Positions 11,581 to 23,200 are shown, counted from the first letter of the stretch. The stretch is 64,000 nucleotides of DNA from Crossaster papposus (GCA_037893245.1 JBAIAA010000013.1:1-64000), one strand, 5' to 3'. The notes: generated by a model not told the origin, from the letters alone. Translations and numbers: made by a program.

Positions 11581-11925
11581 AGGTAGTATACACCATTTGC
11601 AGATATCGAAAAAATTTACTACCGAATTATTAAGAAATATCTTACTTATTTAAAAGTAAATATTAATAATAAGGGCCCTAGATATCCTGTAATTGTTCCA
11701 AAAAATTGAATTGTATGAACCAAAATTCATTCTCGCCGTCCGGCGAGCGCGAAAAAACAAAGATAACATAAGAATAACTGCTCGACGCCGGTGGAAAACA
11801 AACGCTGTTTTTCATGCTTTTCTATAGGCATCCATGAATGTAAAACGATATTTACTATAAAATACAACCCCCCAAATCCACCCATTCCTGATAATTCAAC
11901 AAATTACCAATGGTGTATACTACCT
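11581..11925. mobile_element. TTAA-flanked MITE (piggyBac-like)
   Basis: AGGTAGTATACACCATT at the left and AATGGTGTATACTACCT at the right form a perfect inverted repeat. TTAA flanks each side (11577-11580 and 11926-11929). A TTAA duplication is the hallmark of piggyBac-type elements. The end of another copy lies at 27404-27461. It sits in the presumed first intron of the minus-strand gene whose exon is at 11961-12287. Confidence 0.8.
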
Positions 11926-11960
11926 TTAACTTAACATGCTTAATGAATGTTTAAGCTCAC

Positions 11961-12287
11961 CTGTAAAAGCTGCTGCATTGACTTTCTTTTCATGCTTTTC
12001 GTTGTTCTTTCAATGCGCTGAGATTCTGTAAAGTCGTGTGGTATATCCACCGTGTTGTGGTAATGCACTTGTGCCGAATTTTCGGCGGCGAAAACTCTCG
12101 CAATTTGTGCTTGAGGACCATTCAATTCTTTCCATTTAATGACGTACTCTAGGAAGCGTGTCCATGTTTTAGCAGAGAATGCCGTCATTTTAAACTTTTT
12201 GAAGGGGGAAATGCACATGAAACACGATATTTCAAGTGTATTTTTGTCGCACGAAGACGAAACGTCTTTCTCACAGGAAGTCGCCAT
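11961..12287 (-). CDS. First coding exon of an unidentified gene, 109 codons
   Basis: The frame starts at ATG 12287-12285 in a strong context (aacATGG) and ends phase 0 at CAG followed by the donor GTGAGC (11960-11955). The protein begins MATSCEKDVSSSCDK, contains CFMCISPFKKFK followed by a TWTRFLEYVIKW segment, and ends in a basic stretch (RKSMQQLLQ). The C-x2-C plus W-x2-F pattern resembles the N-termini of many uncharacterised invertebrate proteins, some transposon-derived; I cannot name the family. An upstream longer frame exists, but the internal ATG has the better context. Two CCAAT boxes lie 45-90 bp upstream. The rest of the gene should lie at lower coordinates; I could not connect it. 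Confidence 0.5.
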
Positions 12288-12327
12288 GTTATTTCGACGC
12301 GCTATACCGGACCACTCCACTACCGCG

Positions 12328-12380
12328 ATTGTGATTGGCCAATCGACGATGATCAATATAATATGTCTTCTGATTGGCTA
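12328..12380 (-). promoter_or_regulatory. CCAAT-box pair, likely promoter of the minus-strand exon
   Basis: Two GATTGGC motifs on the plus strand (about 12333 and 12371) read as GCCAATC on the minus strand, 45-90 bp upstream of the ATG at 12287. Spacing and orientation suit an NF-Y-type proximal promoter. No TATA box is obvious. Confidence 0.4.
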
Positions 12381-12780
12381 ATGTGCGTTTGAGGCTGAGC
12401 GGTATATTTAGAACTTTGGGGATATACACTGTGTTCACTCACTGGGCTGTGTAAATGTACTGTTCGGAGTATTCAGGTCGCGACGCTGAACGAGTTGTGC
12501 ATGATTATCGGTTTCAAGAATGTTCAAAAGGTTAAATCCAACACAGACGATGACGACACGAACAAATGATTATTCATAAAAACCTGGGACAGTTTAGGCA
12601 TTCCTATTGGTCGAGAGCCCGTCACGTGGCCAGTATTAAACGGACAATAAAGACATGGCTGGAAGTGTTTAAGGCCGTGTCCGAAACGAGTGTCTAGAGC
12701 TACGGTCTACGTCTACAGCTACAGCTACGTCTACGTATATGCGCTAAGGCAAATGGAATTCGGACGTGCCCTTACGAAAA

Positions 12781-13590
12781 TGTCCTGTGGTATTCCTGTG
12801 GTATACCACACAATTACCACAGGACAGTCAAATACCACACAAATTTGTGTGGTATATGTACCACAGGACATTGCTGCCCTGTGGTATTCCTGTGGTATTT
12901 ACTTGGATATCACACAAATTACCACAGGGCATGTCATACAAAATGGTTTTGTGTGGTAATATACCATAGGATACTACAGGACATTGCTGCCCTGTGGTAT
13001 TCCTGTGGTAATAAAATTAGATACCACACAAATTACCACAGGACAGTCATACAAAATGGTTTTGTGTGGTAATATACCACAGGATAGAGATGTCCTGTGG
13101 TATTCCTGTGGTATTTACTTGGATATCACACAAATTACCACAGGGCATGTCATACAAAATGGTTTTGTGTGGTAATATACCATAGGATACTACAGGATAG
13201 AGATGTCCTGTGGTATATTCCTGTGGTATTTACTTAGATACCACACAAATTACCGCAGGACACAAACATGTCATACAAAATGGTTCTGTGTGGTAATAAG
13301 TACCACAGGACATCTCTGCCCTGTGGTACTCATGTGTTGTAAATATCAAGAGACCACACAAGGACAGTCAAGTACCGCAATATTGCCGTTTCTCACATCT
13401 CTGTCCTGTGGTATCCCTGTGGTAAATGCTGAGATAACACACAAATTAAAGACATTGAAGTACTACCTAATTAGTTCCCATCTTGTTGCCCTGTGGTATC
13501 CCTGTGGTACAAACTGAGATACCACACAGTACACATCGTACCACATAAATTGGGTTCCTATCTCTGTCCTGTGGTATCCCTGTGGTACTC
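12781..13590. repeat. Left-arm tandem repeat of the CCTGTGGTA foldback element
   Basis: Roughly six copies of a unit containing ctgccctgtggtattcctgt, a caaattaccacagg segment and tcatacaaaatggttttgtg. Each unit contains inverted TCCTGTGGTA/TACCACAGGA pairs, so single strands would form many small hairpins. Confidence 0.8.
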
Positions 13591-13594
13591 GAGT

Positions 13595-15430
13595 TAGATT
13601 TACTTTTGCTGTAATTTTCATAGGGATTTTAATTTTGAGGGCAGGTAGAAATGGTAAATTGTTTCACAGAACTGTCTGCGTTGTTTTTTGTGGACGCTGG
13701 AAGAAGATACCAGACAAGAAATGCTGTTCTTATTCCAGTTAATACACACATCACACAATCTCAAACTAAATGCTTATCTCTCAGTCATTGTGTACATATA
13801 CTGTACACAGCTCTGTTGCAGTATAGGCACACAATGGCTTGTGGTTGTCTTGCAAGGACACATAATGCCCTTTGACCCCTATATACAGTGCATGCAAGTC
13901 TCAAGGTGCAATGACCTTGCATTAACTCTAGGCTTGGCTACTCCACTGCACATGCTGCATATTTTGAATTGGGTTGGGGAAAGAGCAGTTTATCAGTGGT
14001 ATATGTACATCAATATTTGCTAGAAAACTGCAACTATTCATAGTATAATGGTGACCCAGAACTGCCAAAATGTATCTCACATGCCTGTCAAGATATCATG
14101 ACCAAATGACTTGAGTTTATGTATGTTTTGGTTGAAAACATAAGGCTTTCATTTGGACAGAACTTCACTGCATTCTGCTTATAGTCTTGCTGTCATGGCT
14201 GTCGGTTGACTCGGTTGTGTGGTAAGTTTTTTGTATTGACTTCAATGTTTAACATTTATATCGTGTCAATCTTTTATATACTTGTTGTGATCCTGTAATG
14301 TTAGTCAACTGATTGCTTATTCCAATATGCAACTTACGATCAACACATTTTTGATCACATTGCATGTACTTTAGGGATAATAAGAAGACTTTATTAAAAA
14401 CCAATGTAATGGAATATTAAAACATCATCATGGGTGCTTAAACAACTACAAACAATGTCAATGTAATGACTGACAATTTTGAAGGCTGAAAAGACTAGGT
14501 TTGTGATTGGTGCCATATTCTTTAAGGTGTACGTCTTAAACTACGTTTGATTCTTTCATATTATAGTCTTTGTTTTTTCCCTTGGTTTTGAACTTTGTTA
14601 ATGATTTGTCTTTTTTGTAATTTTTATTTTCGTTCTCAATGCCAGGGAGTTAGTCAAGATTGAAGATCAGTTCAACCGTACTACTAGTGAAGAGATCAAA
14701 TTTGTGGCTGCATGGTTGAAACAGATGTAGATGGGGGAATTCAGCGAACACCGAGAGGAGCATACGTACAGAGACTTTATAAATGAAGTCTTAATTGTTG
14801 ATGTGATCGAACAAACTTGTGCATTATAAGGGTAAACTCTGGACACTAAGAAATGTTGAAGGACTTTTTTGTGTATACATGTTCATTATTCCTTTTCGCA
14901 TTCGCACCACAAAGATTTTAACAGCTACCGGTAATTATACTTGAACATAATTGTATTTGTAAGTCAAATACATTAGGTTTGAAACTAAGCAATCAGTAGT
15001 TTCTTTCCTCTTCTTGAATCAGTACAATTTGCAAATATCAAGCGAAGAGACTGTTCTATGACTTTTGTATCATCACATGTAAATCAAATGTGACAGAACC
15101 TAAATTTATTTGTTTAAAAAACCCAATAAACCCTTCCACTTTACTTAATCAAATTACGCACAAGTTGACTCAGAAATATATATAAAATTACTTGTTGACT
15201 TGCTGTTATTACCGTAATTATAGTTTAAGGACATGAAACTTCATTGCAAAGAAATGTATGAATGCAAACAGTTGCTCCTTGAATCCAAAATTTGAATGTA
15301 ACCTGAATCTACTTTGTTTGCTGTATATCTTAAAAATCGACACAAGTACATGTAGGATTGGTGGTGGTGGTGGTGGAAGGGCTTTCAATAAACAACAATC
15401 TAAAAGAGCATATTTAAAGGGTTTTAGTGC
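13595..15430. other. Centre of the foldback element, no convincing gene
   Basis: AT-rich sequence. Only short frames occur. One possible 3' exon (14646-14730) follows an acceptor (ttctcaatgccag) and encodes ELVKIEDQFNRTTSEEIKFV plus nine more residues before TAG. It may belong to the element or be chance. Confidence 0.35.
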
Positions 15431-15625
15431 ATCACTTTAATTTCAAAGTGCCATGTTTTTACAGGAATATTCAACAGAAGAAAGTGGTACTCATTGAAAG
15501 GGAAATACCACATGATCGATACCACAGGAACAAGTACTGGGAACATGTATCACAGGAACATGTTACCACAGGAATGGTACCACAGGAATATAGTACCACA
15601 GGTACCACAGGAATAGTTCAACAGG

Positions 15626-15748
15626 TACCGCAGGAAAAAAAGTACCGCAGGAAAAAAAGTACCGCAGGAAAAAAAGTACCGCAGGAAAAAAGTACCGCAG
15701 GAAAAAAGTACCGCAGGAAAAAAGTACCACAGGAAAAAGTACCACAGG
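15626..15748. repeat. 16-17-bp tandem repeat (accgcaggaaaaaaagt)
   Basis: About eight copies with slightly varying A-tract length, in the right arm of the foldback element. Confidence 0.85.
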
Positions 15749-16549
15749 AATTTGTCCTGTGGTAATGTCCCAAAAAATGACAGGACATTTCCTGTGGTAC
15801 TGTCCTGTGGTATTTTTTGTGGTAATACCACAGGACATTTTCGTAAGGGTGGCTACGGTAGAGCCTACGGCAGAGCCGTAGATAGAGAGAGTTGCGACAT
15901 GAGAGACTCGAAACGGCTAGGTCACGTGGTGTATGGAGCCATTTTGTTTCCAAAGTGCCGCGGTGTTTAGCGTTTCCGGCGTGTACGTATTTGTTTGGGT
16001 GTAAAATTGGCTGTAACAGTACACCAATACAAGGTTCAAGGCCATCTACTCGGAAGAAAACATGGAAAGGCAAGTTGAAGGCAAGTTCTAGATTTTGTGA
16101 GCACGATGAGTTGTTAAAGCCTAAGCAATTTGGCAAAAATTTCGCGAAAATATTTGCGATTTTACGTGACTTGTAACGTGCGAATGGTGCCAACTCGTAC
16201 GCGGGACAACTCGTAGTACGCTAGCCAACTCGTAGTCGTACGCGGTCCAACTCGTACGCGGTTTAAAAAATGTTGTTCACGGGTACGGGTGGTGTTGATC
16301 AATTAAAAAGGCAGATACTTTTGGGCATCCAAGGCGAATCTATTCTCTATTCTCTATTCTCTATTTTATTTCTCGGGAAACAACAAATGGCAATGCACAG
16401 ACCAAAATTACAAAGAATACACGATGTTAGTTGTTAGGCTTTAACCTTTTTGGCATTATTATTATTAATCTTTTAATAGCCTTGTATATACATTTTCGTC
16501 AACAATTTCATTTCCAATAAATGTAACAATGTACAAGTTGCATGAGATT

Positions 16550-18005
16550 TAGTTGCGATAATCGTAACCCACCATCCTCCCGACGGTCGAAGACCGGAGG
16601 GTTACGAGACAACTAGTGTACAGAATTGGCATTTTTATAATTTCGACCATTTTTGCCAGACTAGTCACCAGATTTGCCGGATTTTAACCACTTTTAAAGA
16701 ACATGACACACATTTTAAGAACACAGTTTGATCTGCAATGTGTAATGACTCCGCTCATAACACTCTAAACATCATTGAGAAAATATTTGGGGGGAAAAAT
16801 GACAAAAAATAACCAGAGACTTAGCGAAATTCTCACCAAACGAGGTTTATTTTTATAACCCCGCACTTCAAAACCTAACAACAATCTCGACCAATCAGCG
16901 TAAACCAAGGAAAGACAGGCTGGGTGAAGCTTGACTGTACACCGCAAACCGGCTATTCCCGCTTGCGGACTCACTGCACGGGCTTCCCTCTCTCGGCGCG
17001 GCGCTCATGCTGCGTTCCAATCGCGTCGTGTTTATCGTGCTCACTGGTTCACGAGTCGTATAGGTCGAGTTCGGGCGGTCTGTTCTTGACACGCGAACGC
17101 GCTCGAACGCGACCCGTGAACATTGCACTCGGAACAAGAACACACACCACCTATCCATCATGCAAGAACAAGTTACGCGTGTCAAGAACAGACCGCCAGA
17201 ACTCGGCCATAATGGCGTTCTAATCGCCTGGTAACTCGTGTTCACCAGTGGTGAACTCGAGGTGGATTTTTTTCTCCATGTTCACGACTTCGCGAATGAA
17301 ATACTCGCGCATGCGTGTTGGTTCTTGCGCTATAAAGAATGTCCTTACCGCACAACTAACTCGACTGTGCGCGTGCGTCGTGTGGTGTGTAGCGTTTGGT
17401 ATGCAACCTACTCTCGTGAACGTGGAGAAGTTCACGGTGAACACGATAAAAACGATGCGATTGGAACGCAGCATTTGTCTCACTGCTACATTCTATGGGC
17501 CTTTTCGAAACCGTTGCTTCGTCTTTGGCTTTGCCTCCGAAAAGGCCCATAGGATGTAGCAGTGAGACTGAGCTAGAGAGAGAAGCCCGTGCAGTGAGTC
17601 CGCAAGCGGGAATAGCCGGTCGAAGCTCCACCCAGTCTGCCTTTCCTTGGTTTACGCTGATTGGTCGAGATTGTTGTTAGGTTTTGAAGTGCGGGGTTAT
17701 AAAAATAAACCTCGTTTGGTGAGAATTTCGCTAAGTCTCTGGTAAGTTTTTGTCATTTTTCCCCCCAAATATTTTCTCAATGATGTTTAGAGTGTTATGA
17801 GCGGAGTCATTACACATTGCAGATCAAACTGTGTTCTTAAAATGTGTGTCATGTTCTTTAAAAGTGGTTAAAATCCGGCAAATCTGGTGACTAGTCTGGC
17901 AAAAATGGTCGAAATTATAAAAATGCAAATTCTGTACACTAGTTGTCTAGTAACCCTCCGGTCTTCGACCGTCGGGAGGATGGTGGGTTACGATTATCGC
18001 AACTA
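16550..18005. mobile_element. Nested MULE-like foldback element, 1456 bp, 9-bp target duplication
   Basis: CATGAGATT occurs at 16541-16549 and 18006-18014, exactly flanking a near-complete palindrome that starts TAGTTGCGATAATCGTAACC and ends with its complement. The arms match over at least 450 bp (for example ggtttatttttataacccc against ggggttataaaaataaacc) and weaker inverted similarity runs almost to the centre. The first 70 bp of each arm also folds on itself: TAGTTG/CAACTA, GTAACCC/GGGTTAC and CGGTC/GACCG. A 9-bp duplication with long TIRs fits the Mutator superfamily; the class is an inference. No transposase is present. Confidence 0.8.
17486..17565. repeat. Hairpin inside the nested foldback element
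   Basis: ctacattctatgggcctttt and its near complement aaaaggcccataggatgtag face each other across about 30 bp. Confidence 0.75.
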
Positions 18006-18252
18006 CATGAGATTCAGTCAGTCTGTTCAGTCTCACTCTCACCTCTGTCGGTTTTTTAGAATATTAATATTATTGCTTAAGACTTTTCTTTTTACAAAGG
18101 CATTCGTGTAAAATTGTACTATTGTTTATTATAGTACATCTTGGTTTCAATTTCGTAACCATCGTTTGACATATAAACTTCTTTTAAAAATAGATATTTT
18201 TGGAGTAATGTTTTCATTTGATTAGTATTTTTAAGATAACAAAAACATATTT

Positions 18253-18989
18253 GGCACGCGTACGAGTTGGCACGCGTACGAGTTGGCACGCGTACGAGTT
18301 GGCACGCGTACGAGTTGGCACGCGTAGGAGTTGGCACGCGTAGGAGTTGGCACGCGTACGAGTTGGCACGCGTACGAGTTGGCACGCGTACGAGTTGGCA
18401 CGCGTAGGAGTTGGCACGCGTAGGAGTTGGCACGCGTAGGAGTTGGCACGCGTAGGAGTTGGCACGCGTACGAGTTGGCACGCGTACGAGTTGGCACGCG
18501 TACGAGTTGGCACGCGTACGAGTTGGCACGCGTACGAGTTGGCACGCGTACGAGTTGGCACGCGTACGAGTTGGCACGCGTACGAGTTGGCACGCGTACG
18601 AGTTGGCACGCGTACGAGTTGGCACGCGTACGAGTTGGCACGCGTACGAGTTGGCACGCGTACGAGTTGGCACGCGTACGAGTTGGCACGCGTACGAGTT
18701 GGCACGCGTACGAGTTGGCACGCGTACGAGTTGGCACGCGTACGAGTTGGCACGCGTACGAGTTGGCACGCGTACGAGTTGGCACGCGTACGAGTTGGCA
18801 CGCGTACGAGTTGGCACGCGTACGAGTTGGCACGCGTACGAGTTGGCACGCGTACGAGTTGGCACGCGTACGAGTTGGCACGCGTACGAGTTGGCACGCG
18901 TACGAGTTGGCACGCGTACGAGTTGGCACGCGTACGAGTTGGCACGCGTACGAGTTGGCTTGCGTACGAGTTGGCTTGCGTACGAGTTG
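18253..18989. repeat. 16-bp tandem array, about 46 copies (GGCACGCGTACGAGTT)
   Basis: On the other strand the unit reads CCAACTCGTACGCGTG. Copies with TAGG instead of TACG cluster near 18325-18470, and the last two units carry a CTTGCG variant. All frames are open over long distances; none is a gene. Confidence 0.92.
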
Positions 18990-19151
18990 TATGGCACCAG
19001 AAAATACAAATGTTCTGGTTTAAATACGTGTACCGGTATGCCCAACTGGATTGCATGTACAGTGCTTTTACATTTTTTATTTTGTATTAAGCATGCCTTA
19101 TGGTTATGTCTGTTCAAATGATTACACCATTCTTTTTTTCCCTTTGTGTAG

Positions 19152-19759
19152 GAGAACTTTCCTTGACGGCAAGGAAAGCCTCAACAGGCTGACAAAAAGA
19201 TGAAGTTCCTGCAAGTCTCTACAACTAGCTTATCACAAGGATTTCCACAACAAAGTGGCTATTTTTACGTGACCGTAACCCTACTATTTTTACGTGATAT
19301 ACCTGGTCCCCGACACAGACAAGGGAAACTCAATACGCGCAGAACATATGAAGACCAACGACGGTTGACAGCCATAATTCACCTAAATAAATGGATGCAG
19401 TCCCTAGTTAATTGTATACAGTCCCTAGTTTTTTCCGTATACACGACTTTTATACCTGTTTCTATTAACCAAAATTATTGGTTAATAATCTCATCTAGAT
19501 AGGGTCTTATAGAAAAAGGTATAAAAGTCGTGTATACAAAAAACTATGAACTGTATACAATTAATTAGGGACTGCGCATGCGCAACCAGAACTCGCGTAA
19601 AAATAGCAAAAGTGCGTAGGTTTACGGTCACGTAAAAATAGCCACAGCCTTTCCACAAAGGGCACTTGAATTTGGAAAGTTGGAGAACACTGTTTAGGAA
19701 TAAGAAAACTTGTTCCTCATCATATATTGCAGTTTGTGCCATGACATTTGTAAAAAGGA
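19152..19759 (+). pseudogene. Possible degraded exon split by a MITE
   Basis: After an acceptor-like tract (tctttttttccctttgtgtag) a frame reads RTFLDGKESLNRLTKR, a TGA, then SSCKSLQLAYHKDFHKGHLN and a further 27 residues ending in a good donor (AAG/GTAAAT at 19759/19760). The second half is continuous only if the MITE at 19251-19649 and one copy of its 9-bp duplication are ignored. The TGA suggests a pseudogene. Family not recognised. Confidence 0.25.
19251..19649. mobile_element. Foldback MITE, 399 bp, 9-bp target duplication
   Basis: TTTCCACAA is present at 19242-19250 and 19650-19658. GTGGCTATTTTTACGTGACC near the left is inverted near the right, and an inner pair (tacacgacttttatacc / ggtataaaagtcgtgta) is inverted too, so most of the element folds back. 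The outermost 4 bp do not match. A 9-bp duplication suggests a Mutator-type mechanism. Confidence 0.72.
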
Positions 19760-20880
19760 AGGTAAATTATTATAATTGATACATGCAATAGAAGCATTGT
19801 TTCACATGTACCTTTACTTTTGTTGTGTTAGTTTTATTAACTTGTTGGTTACTCATGCAAAGCAGTTTGGGCTGACACTGCCTTCATGCAGCAGGTCCGC
19901 TTGTACAGTGGTGTAACTACCCCCCCCCCCCCCCCCCTTTCAAATTTAGAATTTCCAGGTTCAACAAATTCAACGCAAGTTACGCTGCTGGTACTTGAAG
20001 TACACTGATGTTACTGGTTCAAATCAATTGCTGCTATCATGGATCAGGATTTGTCAGGAACACCTTTCCCCAATAAGTTGAAAAATAAACAAATATTGTT
20101 GGCCTAGCCAGATCAAAAAGAACTGCTTTGACTTGAGTGGCTGTATAATGAGCTTTGATTTGTAAAAAACGTGTGTTCATTCCAAACAGCTGTATTACAA
20201 TTGAATGTGTCACCTGAGCAACATGTACACTCTGAAGAAAGAAAATGATTTGTCTTGAATAAAGTAATTTTGGCAAAAGAAATGTAGCCGAAAATTTAAA
20301 ATTCAAGTTTTGTTTTACTAGAACAAATTAATGTCAACTCTATTTCATTGGTTTACTTTTATGTATTAACCTACTTAAAAAGTCAATCCAGACTGATTGA
20401 CACTTAAACTTAAAAGAACACTTGAAATTAACATGTTGCCTCTTTGTTTAAAGATAATTTCTGAAAATTAAATATCTAAAAAATTGAAATATCCAAGCTG
20501 GGTCGTACTTTTGACTACTTTTGTTTGTTGTGACAAAATATATTATGTTCTGTTTGGCCTGGCATTTTAATACCTAATAATATACTTCATTCTTGGCATT
20601 GAAGAAAACAAAAGTTTACAAAACTCAAAATCGGTGCTTCAGCTCCTTGGGTAAATAGTTCTTCCTTTCGAAAATGACTTTTACAATTACTACCGTTAAA
20701 CTTTTCAAGTTACTTTTGTAGCCTGAAACCGTTGTATTTGTTAATAGGCTCTAGTATAGGTTTTGTGTCACTGATCATGGAGCTATGAGCAGTTTTTCAA
20801 TGCAACGATTGATCAGCCAAGTCGTGCGTAAAATGCATGCAGCGAATGTGTGTAGTATAAAAACACGGAGGGCGCCCGCG
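19760..20880. other. No gene seen; contains a poly-C run
   Basis: AT-rich sequence with a run of 18 C at 19920-19937. No exon, RNA gene or element end is supportable. Confidence 0.5.
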
Positions 20881-20985
20881 GCGTTACATGGAAACAAAAT
20901 GGCTTCTAATCCGTAATTGTCGCAACTCTCTATCTACGGCTCGCGTATATTTTTTTTACACCGCAGCGAAGGGTTCACTCTTCAT
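20880..20985. repeat. Left copy of an inverted repeat flanking a LINE
   Basis: A segment with GCGTATATTTTTTTTACACC and then gcagcgaagggtt is inverted at about 24480-24520. The part before it (aaacaaaatggct...tgtcgcaactctctatctac) is related, in reverse, to 15870-15955. These are probably the ends of a DNA element that later received the LINE at 21085-24470. Confidence 0.5.
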
Positions 20986-21860
20986 TACGGCCTTGTAACA
21001 AGACTACGAATACGTTCAGTAGGCTGGCAGTAGTTGCAGCGCTGAGGGCGCAAGACGCGTTATCGATATTATCATATACGTCTGTATTATTTATTATTTA
21101 TTTGGCCATGAAACCACAACAAATACAAAGACAGGGTACACAAAAAACAAATGAAAATGCCCCTGACCCCTCCTTTTTGAAAATCCTGAATGGATCCGTC
21201 CTGATGAACACAGCCAGCTTGTGAATTATACTTCATAAACAATAGTTTAATTTCATTTCGTTTATTTATCAGGGCATACATACACGGTGGCCACAACAAT
21301 TAATTTTTCAAACCAATATTCATCGTGCTCGACTCAGTTCAGCCATGGGCGTAGCGCGGCGTAGTTCAGCCACGGAGCAAGGAAAACGAATTTAGCCATG
21401 GAGCTATAATTCAGCTAGCTTTACGTTAATTGTATGTGGATGTGCATACATCATCATCATCATCATCACTTGGTACACGGCAACAGAACTAAAAGTTCCA
21501 TGACGCCGCGGGGTGTAGACGATGTCTAGTTCGTGAGGACAGCTTTAAAAATAACAAGGGTCGTTCGCGTAGTAATGTCAAGGGGTAGCCTATTCCAATC
21601 ACGGATGGTTCTAGGGAAGAATCATGGAGGAATAAGAAGGCTTCTTATTCCTCCATGGGAAGAATACGTTTTTGTATTTATCAGTTCTGGATTCGATGAT
21701 GTTGTATGCATCAGCTGTGAAGTGCCGGCTTGGATGATTGTTGTCCCTATGTTGAAGCTTGTTGGATGTCACTGGAGATGCCCCTTTGTGAATAAGGTAG
21801 AACTGGCTTAATCGGGCATTCTGGCGCCTTTCTGCCAGACTTTCCCACTCAGATCTTGGA

Positions 21861-23200
21861 TCATTTTGGTGACGCTAGATTTATGGTGATAATCGTTGAC
21901 CACAAAACGTGCCGCCCTTCTTTGGACATCTGAATGTATTTAGCCTGGTAGGGGTCGGTGACTGCGGCAGCATATTCGAGGTGAGGTCGAACGAGGGCCT
22001 TGTATGCTTTGGCTTTGGTTTCTATGCTGCATTGGTGGATATTTCTTTGAAGAAGACCGAGGATTTTATTTGCTTTGCTAACGGTGCGCCGATAATTTGG
22101 TTCCCAGGAAAGGTTATCAGATATTGTCACTCCAAGGTATGTGTGCTCTTGAACTTTCTCAAGGGTTTCTCCAAGCATGGTGTAGTTGTGATGAATCTTG
22201 GACCTCTTTAGTCCCACAGACATGGTGTTACACTTTTTGGGGTTAAAGGTCATTTGCCACTTGGAAGCCCATTGACACACATGATCAAGGTCTTTCTGAA
22301 GTTTATCACAATCCTCATCACTGGCTACGGTGGTGTATAAGATGCAATCATCAGCGAACAGTCGTATGTTGCACTGAATTGTGTCTGTGATGTCATTGAT
22401 ATATGTCAAGAACAATAATGGCCCCAATACAGTTCCCTGTTGGACTCCTGAAATTACTGGATGCCATTTGGATGTTTCTCTATTGATGATTACCCGCTGT
22501 TGTCGTTGTGTTAAAAACATGCTAATCCAGTTGAGAGTGTTTTTTCTAATACCGTAATAATGCAGTTTTGATTTAAGCCTTTCGTGGGGGACACAGTCGA
22601 ATGCTTTAGTAAAATCTAATATTGCAGCATCAGTTTGCTGTGTGTTGTCAATTCCATCCATCCAATCATTAACAACTTGGATGAGCTGAGTAACACATGA
22701 ATGTCCCTTACGGAAACCATGTTGCAGTGGTGTCAAAATGTTATGTTGATCAAAATGCTTGCTGATTTCAGAATGTAATATATGTTCCAACAGTTTGCAC
22801 ATGATGGCGGTCAAGGAAATGGGGCGGTAATTCTCGGGACTTGCTCTAGATCCTTTTTTAAATAGAGCTGTAACATTAGCTAGTAGCCAGTCGTCTGGGA
22901 GAGTCCCCGCATCGAGGGATTGCTGAAACAAGGATGCTAAGACCGGAATTTCCTCCGCTGTTTCTTTCAGCATTCGGGCGGTCATCTCATCAGGACCAGC
23001 AGCTTTGCTGATATTAAGGTTCTTGAGAAGTTTGAGGACCCCATCACTTCTGATGATGATATCATCCATGGCAGGGTATTTACTTGATGTGAAAGGAATG
23101 ACATTGTCTCTTTCAATTGTGAAGACGGAGTTGAAATGGTCAGAGAGAGCATCGGCTTTTTCAGAGTCTGAAATTAAAAGCTGATCACCCTTTTCAGGGT
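21861..23200 (-). pseudogene. LINE reverse transcriptase domain
   Basis: Continuous reverse-transcriptase frame of the LINE at 21085-24470. It opens with SEKADALSDHFNSVFTIERD (before 23069) and contains the conserved blocks of non-LTR reverse transcriptases, including LFADDC for the catalytic aspartates. Near 21950 the frame leaves the family pattern (EYAAAV-DPYQ), and the remaining C-terminus continues in another frame to about 21521. Confidence 0.87.

Larger units (their letters stand above)
12769..15849. mobile_element. Foldback element, 3.08 kb, with CCTGTGGTA-rich arms
   Basis: A perfect 25-bp inverted repeat ends the element: it starts CCCTTACGAAAATGTCCTGT at 12769 and the complement ends at 15849. 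Each arm is packed with tcctgtggta/taccacagga motifs. The left arm (to about 13590) has units of roughly 110-150 bp; the right arm (15485-15845) has 16-17-bp units such as accgcaggaaaaaaagt. The 1.8-kb centre has no long reading frame. Outer flanks on both sides are rich in ctacggtctac/gtagagcctacgg and are also partly inverted, so the full element may extend to about 12680 and 15900. No target duplication is clear. Confidence 0.8.
16190..18989. mobile_element. 16-mer foldback element (TU-like), carrying a nested insertion
   Basis: The left arm (16190-16264) has four degenerate copies of a CCAACTCGTACGCGG unit. The right arm (18253-18989) has about 46 copies in the inverse orientation. The sequence next to each arm is homologous, in reverse, to the centre of the element at 28274-30719 (cacgggtacgggtgg..., tgatcaattaaaaaggcag; and gtttatt-tagtacatcttgg..., ttttaagataacaaaaa). 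The core is interrupted by the element at 16550-18005. Arms made of short tandem repeats in inverted orientation are the defining trait of foldback elements such as TU of sea urchins and FB of Drosophila. Confidence 0.78.

Noticed and set aside
15618..16193. 191-codon minus-strand frame across the foldback edge
   Set aside because: Half of it translates the CCGCAGGAAAAA repeat; the rest has no recognisable motif and overlaps an equally open plus-strand frame.
17356..17631. Open frames in the centre of the nested foldback element
   Set aside because: Several overlapping frames on both strands mirror each other because the sequence is palindromic; no transposase motif.
18214..19121. 200-330-codon frames on both strands
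   Set aside because: Same artefact of a stop-free 16-mer array.
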